Source: Xenoacremonium recifei (Eukaryota; Ascomycota; Sordariomycetes; Hypocreales; Nectriaceae). Taken from it: a stretch of DNA of 64,000 bases. The stretch is from the NCBI GenBank assembly GCA_012184525.1, contig WOFQ01000006.1, positions 868,001-932,000 on the forward strand. Reading direction: 5' to 3'. Made by a program: the position numbers and the translations under genes. Below, one piece after another: positions 9,952 to 22,453 of the stretch. Below the pieces are notes generated by a model. It made no database searches and was not told the DNA's origin. It was given only the letters and a program-made list of their open reading frames with translations. Positions within the stretch are counted from its first letter, which is position 1; the number at the start of each line of letters is the position of its first letter.

Positions 9952-12381
9952 CTACGCATACCGCACACTTCTTCCCCTTGGCCATTGCCCCTGCCCTGGC
10001 ACGTTCGGTGCCCCATATGGACTATACGCAGGCGGCGGCACGTTTGGGTTCGCACCACTGGAATACATTCCGGGGCCGCCAGCCGGCCAGACGCTCATTT
10101 CCGTGGGCTTCGGCGCCCTCCGCCGAGCCTTGTATCTCTGTATTGAGCTGTACAGGCAGCTGCAAATGGCGAGCAGCAGCAGCGCGGCGATAACACAGCC
10201 CACCGGGATGGCAATGGTCTTGTGAGACTTGAGCCAGTCCAGGATCTCCTTGCCCGTCGATGAGCCCTTGCAGGATCCGTTTTCGCAGTGGCCGCCGCCC
10301 GCACACGGCGTCCCGTCCAGGAAGTTCTGGTTCAGGTTGGCGCACGTGTTGTAACCAAAGTCGGGCGACTTACACGACAGCAGGCACCCGCTACTGTCGC
10401 AGGCTGTCGTGTCGTTGGCCGAGGTCAAATTTCCGATCATGTTCTGGCACTGCAGGTCGCGCGACGTACACTCGCCAGAGGCACACTTCAGTCCATTGCT
10501 GCCACACGAGGTGCCGTCCTTGGCGTGTACATCCGCCGGACAGCTGGGACTACTGCCGGTGCACGTCTCTTCAGGATCACAGTCGCCTGTGCTCGCGCGA
10601 CACACCGTCCCCGATGAAGCGAATTGGCACGAACTTGTACAGCAATCCTCGTTGGTCGGATCGCAGACGGCGCCGGTCTTGAACTTGCAGGTCGTAGCAT
10701 CACAGCAGCTGTTGTCACCGCACCCTGAAGTACCCCCACAGTCACACTCCTCGCCGCTCTCGACAATACCGTTACCACACTGACTGCCGGTGATGGTCTC
10801 GACGTTCTTGTTGTTCGAGAGGCAGGTAGCATTGACGGCACCCTGCAGGTTCGAACAGATCTCACCGATGGTGCAAGGAGAAAAGTTGGAGATGCCTTCT
10901 GCTGCTGAAGGGTTCATAATGTACTTCCCGTTGGCGCTGCAAGTGCTAGCGCTCAAGGGACAACACGTTTGTGTCGATGAAGACTGGGGACATGCACTTG
11001 ATGTACAGTCGTGGACAGCCCCGAACATGTGTCCTGTCTCATGCGCAAACACTTGCCACTCTGTTGAAGTTTGCACCACAACGTTTGCTGAAGCAATGGT
11101 CTCATTTGAGCCGCTGGAATCAGAACCAGAAGTTGATCCTGACCGGCAGAGCTGGCCCAGCCATGACAGGCCCACGGCAGCATCAGTATTGCAGGTGCTG
11201 AGCAAAGTCCAGTAGGCGTTGGTATCATCGAATTGACCCCTCCATTTCGAGAAAAGGTTCAAGCGATCCGTGAGCGTCACGCTGTCAGAGCAGGGGGTGT
11301 TCCATTCGGCCGTGGACGGAGCAGTCCCAGGACAGGTCTCATTGCTGATTGTCAAGTTCTGGATGCCCAGCGAGATGTTGAAGCTGCTCTCGTAGACCTG
11401 AGAAGCCGAGTTGACAAAGGAAATGATGTTCTTGCGCACGGATTCGGATGAGTTAAAGGCGGCCGTATACGTGCAGTCCGTAGCGATGCCTACCAGGGCA
11501 ACCTTACGAGTCGTTGGACAGCCAGCGACAGATCCAATTGTACTAATCAGATCAGTGCTGGAGCCACTGCCGCCAGAGGAGCCGCCGTCAATAGATTGCC
11601 GACCAAACAAGGAGCGCGGGTTCATAGAACTCATATCCCCCAGACCTCGCGCCTCGTGAAACCGACGGTTGAATCCCAAGGCGTCAGCATCACAAACCGC
11701 CATGGAGCCCAAATCTCTCTTGGACTGAGTTTGGAAGCCCGGCCAGGTCATAATATCCGAGTCCCGCCAGACAATCATCATCTCGCCAGGATTCTCGCCG
11801 AATTCAACCTCAGGGTCGTCGCCATGTTTTAGTCGTTCGTAAAGTGCGCCCGTCTGGATATGATGTTGGTCGCCATCAAGGCGAAAGCTACCCTCAAAGA
11901 CAGGATGCTCCCCGTCGCGGTGGATCGTGATCCTCGCCCATCCGGCACTCGACCAGCCGTCGCTGCCCTCCCGTTGTACGAAGGACTTCCCTTTGAAAAC
12001 CTTGTCCTCTCCTCGGTCTACCGTCTCAACCCGGGATACTTTTCCGTCAGGGCCGAGGTGCGTAATAGCGAAGGTGTCATGGAGAATGTCGCGGTTGGGT
12101 TCGAGCTGCAGTCGGATCTTCTGTTGCCCATCGTGAAGGGTGAAGATTAGGTCAAATTGTGAATTAGAGTGAATGCGATGGGAGGGCGTTTTTATTTGCA
12201 CGTTGTCGATGAGGGAGACGTAGGAGAGGGGGCCTCTCTGGAGAGAATGCGCTGGAGGAGGGAGCCCATGTCAGCATCCAGACAGCCACGGTGAGGAGGA
12301 TATGGGCATACCTAAGGACGTTGGTATGAGCAATGCAGCGCTGGCAATGACCGCCGTGGCGAGAGACCTCAGCGAGACCAT
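9952..12381 (-). CDS. ADAM-family metalloprotease, ADM-B type, 2 exons
   Basis: A type I membrane zinc protease with the ADAM architecture, about 789 residues. Exon 1 (12381..12312) encodes a signal peptide (MVSLRSLATA start, hydrophobic core, cleavage probably near residue 24). Exon 2 (12251..9952) encodes the rest. Domains in order are a prodomain (about 25-215), a reprolysin-type catalytic domain with HETGHMFGAVHD at 427-438 (three zinc His, catalytic Glu428), a disintegrin domain starting at CGNGIVESGEECDCGG, a Cys-rich segment, one transmembrane helix (IAIPVGCVIAALLLLAICS) and a cytoplasmic tail with PPPAYSPYG. This matches the fungal 'disintegrin and metalloproteinase domain-containing protein B' group. 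It likely sheds or processes surface proteins; natural substrates are not known from sequence. Confidence 0.95.
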
Positions 12382-14065
12382 CGCCAGGCAACGTTCGGTC
12401 CCCTTCCGGGAGCGGGGATGCGATGGCGGTCGAGTCTAGAGCATCCAGAAATGTCCGGAGCGAATGGTGATGCGATCCCGGGTCTGCTCAAAAACGCCCA
12501 GCGGGTAACCCAGGAAAGGTAGCAGTGTACTACCGCGACCGATGAGAACGATGTCGTCAAGCAAAAAACGGGCGTCTCCAAGAAAAGACTCGCAGGAATA
12601 AATAGGCGATCGAGGTCGAGGCCATCCGGGGCTGACCGTCTGGGAGGTAATGCCTTCGCGAAGGAAAACAGACGGAGGCGCTGGGCGGGAAGTTCCAAGT
12701 CCTCCTCCACTGGCGAGTCCACCATCAGCCCCAGCCAAGCACCGAACCTGCTGCAGAAGAGAAGCCAAAGCCCTCTGTCAGCGGCTCTGAGACACTTGGC
12801 TGGCCCGGGGTCAGCCAATCCCTAGCGCCCGCCAGACACCAACCCGGCAGCCATCACCGCTAAGCCACCCAGAGTCGGCGGGCAGCCTCTTGGCTCTTGG
12901 CAGGCCGCGTGTGTTTTCCTTTCCTTCTCAAGCGATGTGATGGATGCATCCTGCATGCAGGCACTTTCCCCCAGCAACCAGCGAATAACGACAACAGACA
13001 AAGGCGGCACAGCGAATGGCCTCCGCGCTGCTCCTCGGCGCCGACTGTTCCGGGCCTCGTCGAGTCTCAACTGCAGGCTATTATTCCGTATCCCATCGCG
13101 ACCCATGATATTCCTCGTATCACATCGGGAACTCCGCCCCTCCCGTCCAAGTGTTCGGTAAGCGTGCCCCTCTGGAATCAACGGTTGTTGCTTCGAGAGC
13201 CCCTCAGGTCGGCCGCCGTCAACACACGCAGCACTTGAGAAGCTTTCAGGGCAGTATATTTGTGTCAGTCCAGCATTATAATTCTGAGAATCGGTTCATG
13301 GATTGCTCTTACAAGCTGCAACTTCTTGATCCTGAAAACCATCCAAGACTCTTTGTACGGGGTATTATTCTGCAAGTTCATCCCCAGGTACGTAATTGCG
13401 GTCTACCCTAGAACGCAGACAGACTTCTCTGGCTTCATATGGTCACCCACATTTCTATCACACAGCCTCCTTCAACTCGCGTGGGCTCCTCGTTATCCCC
13501 AGGTGACAAATCAATCCCAAATCCTAAATCTCACGTTCTCGGTCGTCAAAACTCGGAGTTTTCAAACTTACACGTCTAAAAAGAAGCTTAATTCCGAAAC
13601 CGAGCTCGTGGACTGCTAATTGTGTGGCTATACAGAGTAGTGGGAGAGATGACGCGTCCACCACGAGGTACGGTTTGTATGGGCTCGGCGTGCTCCTCCC
13701 GGTGAACTCCATACGATCGATACGTATCGGCAGCAGGACCTGATTCCGATCTGTAGTTTGAGAGTCGCTTGGGCTGTTTCACACATTTCCCCTTTGTAAT
13801 TTTGAAATGCCGACATGGCTGTCTTTTGATTGTTTAGTTTCTTGTGTACATTGAGAAATCCTCCAATGATCCCAATCCAAAAGAGAAAGGCTTATAAATC
13901 CTCGTCAGTTCATGGCTACCTATCATTCAGATCCTCCTCACTGCTTTCCTGTCATGTCATGGTCGGGTTTCGACCTTGTTGTCATTCAATTCCTCCGCTG
14001 CGTCAAATCAAGTGGTATCAACTACACTCGAGAGCTCCTCGCTTCACATGCTCTCCACAGGCCGT
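12382..14065. other. Intergenic, 1.7 kb
   Basis: Upstream region of the ADAM gene and downstream region of acetyl-CoA synthetase, both minus. Several frames of 60-150 codons exist, but none has a domain, consistent splicing or a recognisable start context. A perfect 12-bp palindrome CGATACGTATCG lies at 13718-13729, and an ACGCGT word lies near 13650. Confidence 0.55.
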
Positions 14066-16489
14066 CTACTTTCGTCTGGCCTCGTGCACAACAGTGATGA
14101 TCTTCTCCACGACGGAAGGATCCGACAGCTATGATTCATGTTAGCCTCCGGTGCCTCATTACTCTGCCAGCCACAATTGTGTGTACGTACCGTGGTGATA
14201 TCTCCTAGCTGATCCTCCTCACCCGCCAGAACCTTTCGCAGGATACGGCGCATAATCTTGCCACTTCGAGTCTTGGGCATGTCAGGAACGATGAAGACGG
14301 CCTTGGGGGCGGCGAAGGGACCGATGCTCTTGCGAACTTGCACAATAAGCTCCTTGCGCAGAGCCTCGGTCGAATCAATCGTCTCCTTGAGGGCAACAAA
14401 GGCGTTGACGGCCTGGCCGGTGAGCTCATCAGTAACACCGACGACGGCAGCTTCAGCCACGGCATGATGCTCAATCAGAGCAGCCTCGATCTCGGCAGTA
14501 GAGAGACGATGTCCAGAGACGTTAACAACGTCATCGACACGACCTCGGATCCAATAGAATCCCTCGTGGTCACGACCAGCGCCGTCACCGGTAAAGTAGT
14601 AGCCCTTGTAGACGTTCAAGTAGGTGTCCATGTAGCGCTTGTGAGCACCCCAGACGGTACGGGCCATGCTGGGCCAGGGCTGCTTGAAAGCGAGCACACC
14701 CTCGACGTCGTTTCCGAAAATTTCCTCACCGGAGACGGGGTCGATGATGGCGCACTCGATGCCGAAGAAGGGAAGAGAAGCAGAGCCAGGCTTAGTAGGG
14801 GTAATACCAGCCAAGGGAGTAATGACGTGAGAGCCAGTCTCAGTCTGCCAGTAGGTCTTGGGGAGTGTTAGTGTACTGACGATTGAGTAAAATTTTGGTG
14901 GAAAAAAAACTTACATCGACGACATGGGCCTCCTCCTTGCCGACAACCTCGAAGTACCACTTCCAAATCTCAGCGGCAATGGGCTCACCCACGGATCCGA
15001 GGACTCGGAGGTGCTTCATCTCACCTCGCACATGCTCGTCGCCAGCACGCTTGAGCAGTCGCAGCGCGGTGGGGGCAACATAGAAATGGGTAACCTGGTG
15101 CTTGTCGATGATGTCCCAGTATCGGGAGAAGTTGGGGTAGGCAGGGGTACCCTCAAAGACGAGAGTAGTCACACCGAGCAATAGGGGGGCGTACACGACA
15201 TAGGTGTGGCCGGTAATCCAACCGACATCACCACCGCAGAAGTGTCGGTCACCCTTGTGCAGGTCAAAGACGTACTTGCCAGTCATGGCAGCGCCAAGGA
15301 GATAACCGGCGGTGGTGTGCAGGACACCCTTAGGCTTGCCAGTTGAACCCGAGGTGTAGAGGAGGAACAGGGGGTCCTCGGAATCGACAGGGACAGGAGG
15401 CATGTAAGCGGGCCACTTGTCGACCTCCTCGTGCCACCAGAAATCCCGGCCCTCCGTCCAGGGGATCTCAGCGCCAGTCCGCTTGTACACCAGGCAGTGA
15501 GAGACGTCAGGGCACTGCTTGAGGGCATCGTCGACAATCTTCTTGGTGCCAATCAGCTTGCCACCGCGCTTGCCCTCGTCAGTGGTGATGACGACCTTGC
15601 AGTTGGCATCAATGACACGGTCGCGCAGGGAGTCGCTGGAGAAACCAGCAAACACGACCGAGTGGACAGCACCAATACGGCAGCAGGCCATGAGGGCAAT
15701 GACAGCCTCGGGGATCATGGGCAGGTAGATGGCAACGGTGTCACCCTTGCGCACGCCCATCTGCTTCAGGACCCAGGCGGTCTTGGAGACTTGGCGCAGA
15801 AGCTCGCCATACGTGACATTGCGGCCGTCGGCGGGGTCGTCGGCCTCGTAAATGATGGCAACTCGGTCGGGGTCCTCGAAAGCGTGTCGGTCGACGCAGT
15901 TGTACGAGGCATTGAGCTGGCCCTCGGGGAAGAAGGAGACGTCGCCATTGAGAAGAGAGCCGTGGCGGACGGTGTTGAACTCGCGGTCCCAGGTCAGGAG
16001 CTCGCGGGCACGCTCACCCCAGAACTTGTTGGGCTGTTCGATGGACTCCTTGTAGAGTGTCTGGTACTCCTCAAAGCCTAGAGGAATCAAGGGTCAGCTT
16101 AAAATCACGTTGAGGCTCTGATAGCTCGGATGGAGACTTACTAGACAGGTGGGGCTTGCTGGGATGCTCTGCCGGGTAGCGAAGTTAGCATCGGTCGAGA
16201 CTGCAAGGCGAGCAGAGCAAAACTCTCAACACAAATGGCGAGAGAATTGCGCAGTCACGAATTGCGTGACGGAAAGGGGGAGTCGGGAGAAAGGGGGTTC
16301 ATACTGGCAAGCATCTTGGCAGGAGGGTCTACGGAGACGGTTAGCGACAGCAATTGAGACGAGCGATGGTCAAGCAAGCTTACGGTAGGTGTCGACGAGG
16401 TGAGCCTCGTGCACAACAGGAGCTTTGGGAGCTTCCGCAGGGGTAGGGGCAGGGGCCGCGGGGGCCTGAGGCTGCTCGACTTGGGCCAT
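14066..16489 (-). CDS. facA: Acetyl-CoA synthetase (FacA/Acs), 6 exons
   Basis: This enzyme activates acetate to acetyl-CoA with ATP and is needed for acetate use and for nucleocytosolic acetyl-CoA. Exons are 16489..16384, 16328..16305, 16168..16142, 16077..14915, 14856..14191 and 14128..14066, giving 682 residues, the normal length. The adenylate-forming loop [11 protein letters not shown] is at 293-303. The second half carries TYWQTETG across the intron at 14857-14914. The catalytic lysine of the C-terminal domain is Lys640 in SGKIMRR, the residue that is acetylation-controlled in bacterial Acs. The N terminus is Ala/Pro-rich and short. Exons 2 and 3 are only 24 and 27 nt. A long open frame on the opposite strand (15431-16081) is a codon-usage shadow. 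In Aspergillus this gene is induced by acetate through FacB; I did not identify such sites here with confidence. Confidence 0.97.
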
Positions 16490-19400
16490 TGTGGTGGTGA
16501 TTTTGCTTTTGGTGTTGATTTTGGGAATTGTTGAGTGCGATGGTTGTCGCTGATGCGGGGTAGTATGAGGAGTAGCGTAGCCGCCGTTTGGGATCAGCCG
16601 GGCGAAGGATGAAAGCGTTCTTGGGTGCCGACAACGAGAGCTGTAGGCCGGAGAGGGAGCCGGAGAAGAGGAAGAGAAGCGTGCTGGATTGGCAGCGCCT
16701 TCAACTTCGGAGAGCTCTTCTTGACGGGGGCGTGGGCGGGAGCTGGGCCGGGCGAGCGCGGGGGTTCCAAGCCTTGGTGTTAGACGGAGGTGCTTGTTGG
16801 TGGTCTTGTGTCGAGGACGACGGAGGGGAAGAGGTTGAGAGAAAGGAAGAGGAGCAGAGAGAGATGAAGAAGAAGAATTAATGAAGCGGCCTGCGGGGGA
16901 CCTGGGGGACCCGTGATTCTTTATGGTAAAATTGCGTACGGCGTCATTGGCACGACGGGCAGCTCCTGGTCGGCAACGGGACATGTACTGTACCTGCGCC
17001 AGGCCGGGCTGGAGCACGAGCGGAGGGTCTGGGGGTGTGAGTGAGAAACGTCGGCAGCGGTCGCGGCGATAGCGGGCCTGTCCCTGGCAAATCTGGGCGT
17101 CCGGGCTGGGCTGTGATCCAATGCTTGCAGGCCAGGGCTGCTGGTTGGTGATGCGCGAGATGCTGGACGCGGCCCTGCTCTGACCCCCCCGGTTCGCCGG
17201 TCGCCGGTGCTGGCTGGCTGGCTGGCAAAGCAATGGCGACGGCAACTGGATGACAGATCCTTTCCCCCGAGGGGAGTGTAGATTTCGGCATCTCTGAGCC
17301 AGTGACAGGACGCGGATAGGCCCAGAGGGACATGCTAGGGGCCGCTACGGACGGGTCGAGGAGCCACTCGACCACCGCACAAGGCTGGGCTTCTCGACTC
17401 TGCCTCTCCCAGCGGCGTGGGTTGGCATCCGGGGACGAATGGAAACGCCCTACGCCCGAGGGATAACCCCAAAACCCAAGCCCAACCCAATGGAAGCCAA
17501 GGCAAGCCAAGGCCCCCTTTGCGCGCAGAAGCAATGGACACGCCCCCCCTCTTTGGAGAGGAGTCCAGGAGGGGTCCCTGGCCGCGGATCATGGAGGGGC
17601 CTCAGTTGGCGGGCTGCTTGTCTTGCCTTTTCCGGTTTGATGTCGTGCTGCTCCGAGTCTTACCTTGAGGGGCATATGAGAGAGCGTGAGCGCAACCTGC
17701 CCGCGCGAGCGAATACTGTACGTAAGGCACGGCACGCATGGATGGCACGGGTCAGAGGTCTGATCCCCTCTGTGACAAAGCTGCTGTCGATGGCATCAAA
17801 GCTCACCCTCCTTCAGCAACCAACCAGCCAACCAAACATCCCGTATCATCCCTGGTGGAGACGCTGTTGGCCGGCTTGGCCTCTCCGTCCATCCATCCCT
17901 CCCATCTGAGGTGCACGGATTTGGGATGCTGACCAGGCCTTGGTGGCTGGCCCTGCCCCAGGTTTGCGTCGACGTGACGAGGATTCTCCAGACCCCAAGA
18001 TTCCGGCCATCCTGATTGCTTCAGATCCATCAGCCGATTTTCCTTTAGGCTATTTGAGCCTTGCCCAGAGTAGGCCAAGAAATCCAGAAAAGCAATCCAG
18101 AAGAGCAATCCGTGAAGCTGTCAGGCGAACTCAATCGACTTTACTCCGGATGTCTGGATTGTGATAGCGTCGCATCTCTAACATCACACCATCTCGTCCC
18201 GTTCCTCCGTACTTCCCCAGAACCCAGCTGAGAATGTGACTGTACAGGTCGGGTGGCTATTTGGAGAAACAAGGTGCCAGAAAATTTCTGATAAAAGCCC
18301 CCTGCCTCCCATGCAGTCCGGGAGCCGGCTTCACGGGCTGCTGCCAACTCTCCGTGGCTGCTGTCCGCATCAGCAGCATCGGGTCCTGCATGCGGTACTT
18401 ACGCCTCCTGCTCCGTGCCTTTCAAGTACAAACGTGCACACATGCAATGGTACCGCCCCCTTCGGTGCAACCCAGACTCGTGTAATTCGTCCGGCATGGC
18501 GTTGCAACGTGTGTCTCATCCCAGCCCCCCTCCCTGTGTGGTGTTCGCGTTGGACGGAGACTTCAGCCCTCCCCCAGAAAGTACACCAGGCCCCCCCTGT
18601 CGAATCCCTGACGCCCACGAAAACGAAACCTCGCGGCAGATGATGGCGACAGGCATGGCGCTGACATCCCTCCGAGGCGCCGTATTCTGTACTACTCTTG
18701 CGTTGACCATTGTGTCGCCCACGCTACCTCTCGAGAGAGTATTGGAGCCTTATGGCTTTGAGAGGGTCTACTAATGGGTGGAGGGGCAGAGCAGAGGATG
18801 ATTGAATGAGCTTGACGATACAAATCGCAGCAAGTACTTCCAGTTGCCGCTCAATGTACCTTGACGTACGCTGGTAGCCGGATGCGGAGCAGACCTTCAG
18901 GATCGGCCCATGTTGGAATTGGGGGGTTTGACCCTTGTTCATGTGGCTGCGCCGTACGGAGTAAAGAGCGCTGGTCGAGGGACATTTGCGATGCCGGCTT
19001 TTCTCGACTCTGGAGGGCTTGGAAGTTGACACCTTCCAAAAGAGAAACTTCCCCTACAGTTTCAGATAAGACGTCCATGCCCATCAAACGGCGAGAAGAG
19101 CGCTGTCGCATGGAATTAAATGCTTTCGTGGTTCACTTGCGCAAAACGTCGCGATTTCACTTCTTTCGATAAGAGAAAAATTACTTGCCCCTCATTATCC
19201 CCCCGCATTCTGCGGTTCTGCCAATATTCCAGGGTCTGACGTACTTCTGCCTCTTCCCCTCTCTGCGCTTATTGGCCAGTCGCAGCTCTACATGGCCGGC
19301 GTTTCTCGGTAACCCGCTTTGCCATGTTTCCTTTCGCACGCACGTCCCCAACAAGCCTCAGCCTGCACCCCTACCTGGACTAGTCTCAGAACCAGGGAAG

Positions 19401-21186
19401 AAACTCGAGAGTCTCCGAGCCCCCGACGGAATGCCACCTTGAAAGCCACGATCGAGCTTCCAGATTACCCGGACAGTGTTACAGTATGGTAGGGCAGTAT
19501 GATCTCGTCAGTATTGAGACCTATATCTTGCGCCCTTCCGTCCATGCATAGGACCTCTTATCATCGCCATCTTACCTCGGTCGAGACGAGGTAATCTTCG
19601 TACGAACAGACGCCGAGTTTGGCCCTCAATTCCATCGATGTCTCCATCTCGCCGCTATTAGGTCGGCTTCTGTCCCCCAACCCGCCTCTCGACCGTCCAT
19701 CCCTGCGGCAGGCCAGACCCCAACGGCCCGGACGAAAGCCTCACAATGCCTAGAACCGAAGCCAAGCTCTGACTACAGAGGGGGACCCTCCCGTCATCTG
19801 AGCCACCGTTCGCCGCTATCCACTTGCTGTTTTCAGCGGGATGTCGACGCCCAAGCTCAACGATCGTGCTGTGGACAGTATACCACGAGATCTCTCACGC
19901 CCCCATCAGCTCGGTGCGGTTCCGGTCCTCGCAGCTCCAGATCGGAGGCCAGAAAGTCACTGAACCCCTCCCGGAAGTTGAGCGAGACTGATAAAATGAC
20001 GGCCGCTTCCTGGTTTCCCACTGCTTCCGAGCTCAGATATGATGCAGTTCGTCTCAGACACCAGAATCACTAGAGCCTCCCGAACTCCATCCAGCCGATG
20101 CCAGTTCCCGCGGTTATGTACATACAGCACTCACACCCTCCTCTGACTCTTAGCCTCAGCTTGAGACCATCCCTCCCCTCCGTCGCGTCCCCACTTCCCC
20201 ATCCTCACTCTCCAATGTGCTTTGGGCGTCCAAGTGACTTACTGGCTCTCAGTCGATCGGAAGTCTACTCGGCACACCCCCTCCGGTCTCTCTCCCCTCG
20301 TCTGGATTGCGTTGCAAAGCCGTGACCGTATCAACTTGGTAACATCCCCGGCTCAGCGATAGTTAGCCACGAGAGGACCAACGGAAACAAGGGCTTATCG
20401 CATTGATTTCTTCGGTAGTTCCTTGGCTGTGTGTGATAATGAGGGATGGAATCTTGGAGCATTATCCGTCACAACCCCAGCGTCAAGCTCCTCTCCAAAC
20501 TTCTCATTACATACTACAGCCAGCACTTCCTTCAAGGACTTCCCGGTACGAAACTGTTCGTCTTTAGGTCTTCACACCCTCGCAGCACGCGGTGCCACGA
20601 GGAACGGCACCCATCTCGACCTCTAGCTGCCAAGACGAGTTCTCGATCTTCCATAAGCGATAAGTTGCGGCCGGGATGGCTCTTTAGCGTGCGTCATGGT
20701 TCGAAAGAGATGGTCATGTCGTCGCATCTCAGGCCATATGCGCCGTGTAGCGTTGCATCTTGCGCAGCGGAACCCCCCGTGACCGAAGAGGTGGTGTCCA
20801 GCCTAGTTCTCCAAAACCCCCTCTCGACCCCTCTTTAACGGCCTCAAAAGGAGTAGTTCTTAGGGGATCAACCAGTGTTGTGACCATTTGTGACGTTTTC
20901 GTGGCTATAGTGCTCTTTCTGTTTGAAGTTTGAGTAAGGGATTAGCCATATCTGGTAGACACCATATCCCGAAATGATGGGAGATCTCCCATCTCGAATT
21001 CAACATGTAACCCATCGAAGGGAGGTCCTGATATCGTAGTTGACATCTACATACCCCAATTCATGCCGTAAGCCTTTTTGCATGTAAACCCATAGCTCCA
21101 CGTAATGTGAAGCAGCCCCAAATGTTACAGTTAACCACAAGCCCATACCCCAACGCCATTGCCGGTGCAAATATCACTATTCCTGA
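16490..21186. other. Gene-free stretch, 4.7 kb, upstream of acetyl-CoA synthetase
   Basis: No exon chain with a recognisable product could be built on either strand. The part next to the acetyl-CoA synthetase start is purine-rich on plus (about 16800-16880, AAGAAGAAG-like). A GGCT tetranucleotide run lies near 17209-17225. The remainder is C/T-rich with many short spurious frames. It must contain the acetyl-CoA synthetase promoter and the 3' UTR of RFC5. It could also hold a non-coding transcript or a fast-evolving small gene. Confidence 0.5.
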
Positions 21187-22380
21187 TCACATCTGCATGT
21201 CCATCTCGAACATTTCTAGACACCGCATCACCTTGACAACAAACGCCTCCAGATGGAAAATCACTTTGGTCCCCGTCTTGACTCGGTGCTCGTAGAAAGC
21301 TGCCCAAAGTATCACATCAGCTCGAACCGGTTCATCAACTAGCGCAATCAACTTGAAGGCGAGCGTTTTGAGGATTGTCGACGGTGGGATGCAGTGGGTG
21401 AGGAGATCGTAGAGCTTTGCTCGAATTTGGAGAACGCGGGCGGGGGTGTGTTCCTCGACTATTTCTCGTGCGATTTGGCCGATGAGGGCTTCCCAATCTG
21501 CTGGCGGTATGGGAGTTGAGTCCGTAACTTTCTCGCTGCCCGAATGTTAGCATCCTTCCGTTCTCCTGACCGTAATGGAGTGTCGCAAAGTCTTACTTTT
21601 GGGCATGAACCGACTCCAGCATCAGCAAGGCCCGTCGTAGATTCCGCTCGCTCTCTTCAGCAATCCTCTTATGCAAACCGTCTAACACTGGCCAACCAGC
21701 CTTTTTCGCCGAAGCCCCGAGAACACCACACATTTCCTCGCAGGTTGGGGCAGCAACGCGTACCAGCAACGTTCGTGACCGGATCGGGGCTATGATGTTG
21801 GCCGTGGAATTTGCGAGAAGAATAAGCCGCAGGTTAGGAGAATACTTCTCCATGGTCCTTCGAAGTGCTGCCTGCGCATCTCGCGTCAGATGGTCGGCTT
21901 CGTTGATGACTACGACCTTGAAGCGTTGGCGAGCCGACTGATCGACTTGTTGCGTCTGGGCGACCTCCTTGAGAAGATCCTGAATAACGACACGGTCATA
22001 GTTGCCAACATCCGAGGGTGTGATCTCCAAGTGATATATGGAGGCGACGATGTTGAACTCGAGTTTGCGGTTGGAGGTGGTCTGGAATACGCGAGCGTCG
22101 ATCTTGATTTTGTCGACGCCAGGGCCGAAAAGCTCCTTGAGAGTTGCAACGATACGGGTTTTCTTGCCGGCGCCGGAGGGTCCGTAAACGAGGAGATGAG
22201 GAAAGTCACCGCTTTGTGCCTGCGTCACCCTCCAGTTAGTCTCTGCGAAGTCGATGCCAGGCGGATGCTCAAAGGATTCATGGGTTGGCAAACCAGAGAC
22301 TTGAGCCGCTCCGAGAGTTCTGGGTGATATGTCAGAGCGTCCAGCGACTTGGGCCGGTGCTTATCGACGATGAGAGCCAT
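21187..22380 (-). CDS. RFC5: Replication factor C subunit 5 (clamp loader small subunit), 3 exons
   Basis: An AAA+ subunit of the RFC clamp loader that places PCNA on primed DNA, corresponding to yeast Rfc5 and human RFC3. Exons are 22380..22294, 22219..21597 and 21535..21187, giving 352 residues (yeast 354). The start MALIVDKHRPKSLDAL aligns with the Rfc5 N terminus. Walker A is GPSGAGKKT (42-50). The Walker B region reads VVVINEADHL with Asn in place of the first acidic residue, as expected for the catalytically weak Rfc5 position. An IRSRTL segment stands where other small subunits have SRC. The C-terminal collar helices end in EMFEMDMQM. An ACGCGT element lies 68-73 bp before the start codon, fitting G1/S control. 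The splice after residue 29 uses a less common GTTTGC donor. Confidence 0.96.
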
Positions 22381-22447
22381 GTTGGCGTGTGGGTAGTCGA
22401 GTTGGTGAAGTTGGCCTGTGAAGATGGCTTTTTTGCTGAAGCTGTAG

Positions 22448-22453
22448 ACGCGT
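22448..22453. promoter_or_regulatory. MCB-like element ACGCGT upstream of RFC5
   Basis: ACGCGT is the MluI cell-cycle box bound by MBF in yeasts. It sits 68-73 bp upstream of the RFC5 start, followed directly by a second TCGCGTT half-site on plus. MBF control of RFC5 is an inference from this motif and the gene's role. Confidence 0.5.

Noticed and set aside
10260..10783. Overlapping long frames on plus across the ADAM gene
   Set aside because: They are shadows of the Cys-rich disintegrin coding sequence in GC-rich DNA.
12369..13181. Several 110-150-codon minus frames upstream of the ADAM gene
   Set aside because: They overlap each other in different frames, have no domain, and are not needed as 5' exons because the signal peptide exon already starts the gene.
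15431..16081. 216-codon open frame on plus, antisense to acetyl-CoA synthetase
   Set aside because: It is the mirror of a highly codon-biased enzyme exon; the product has no motif, and the minus-strand gene explains the openness.
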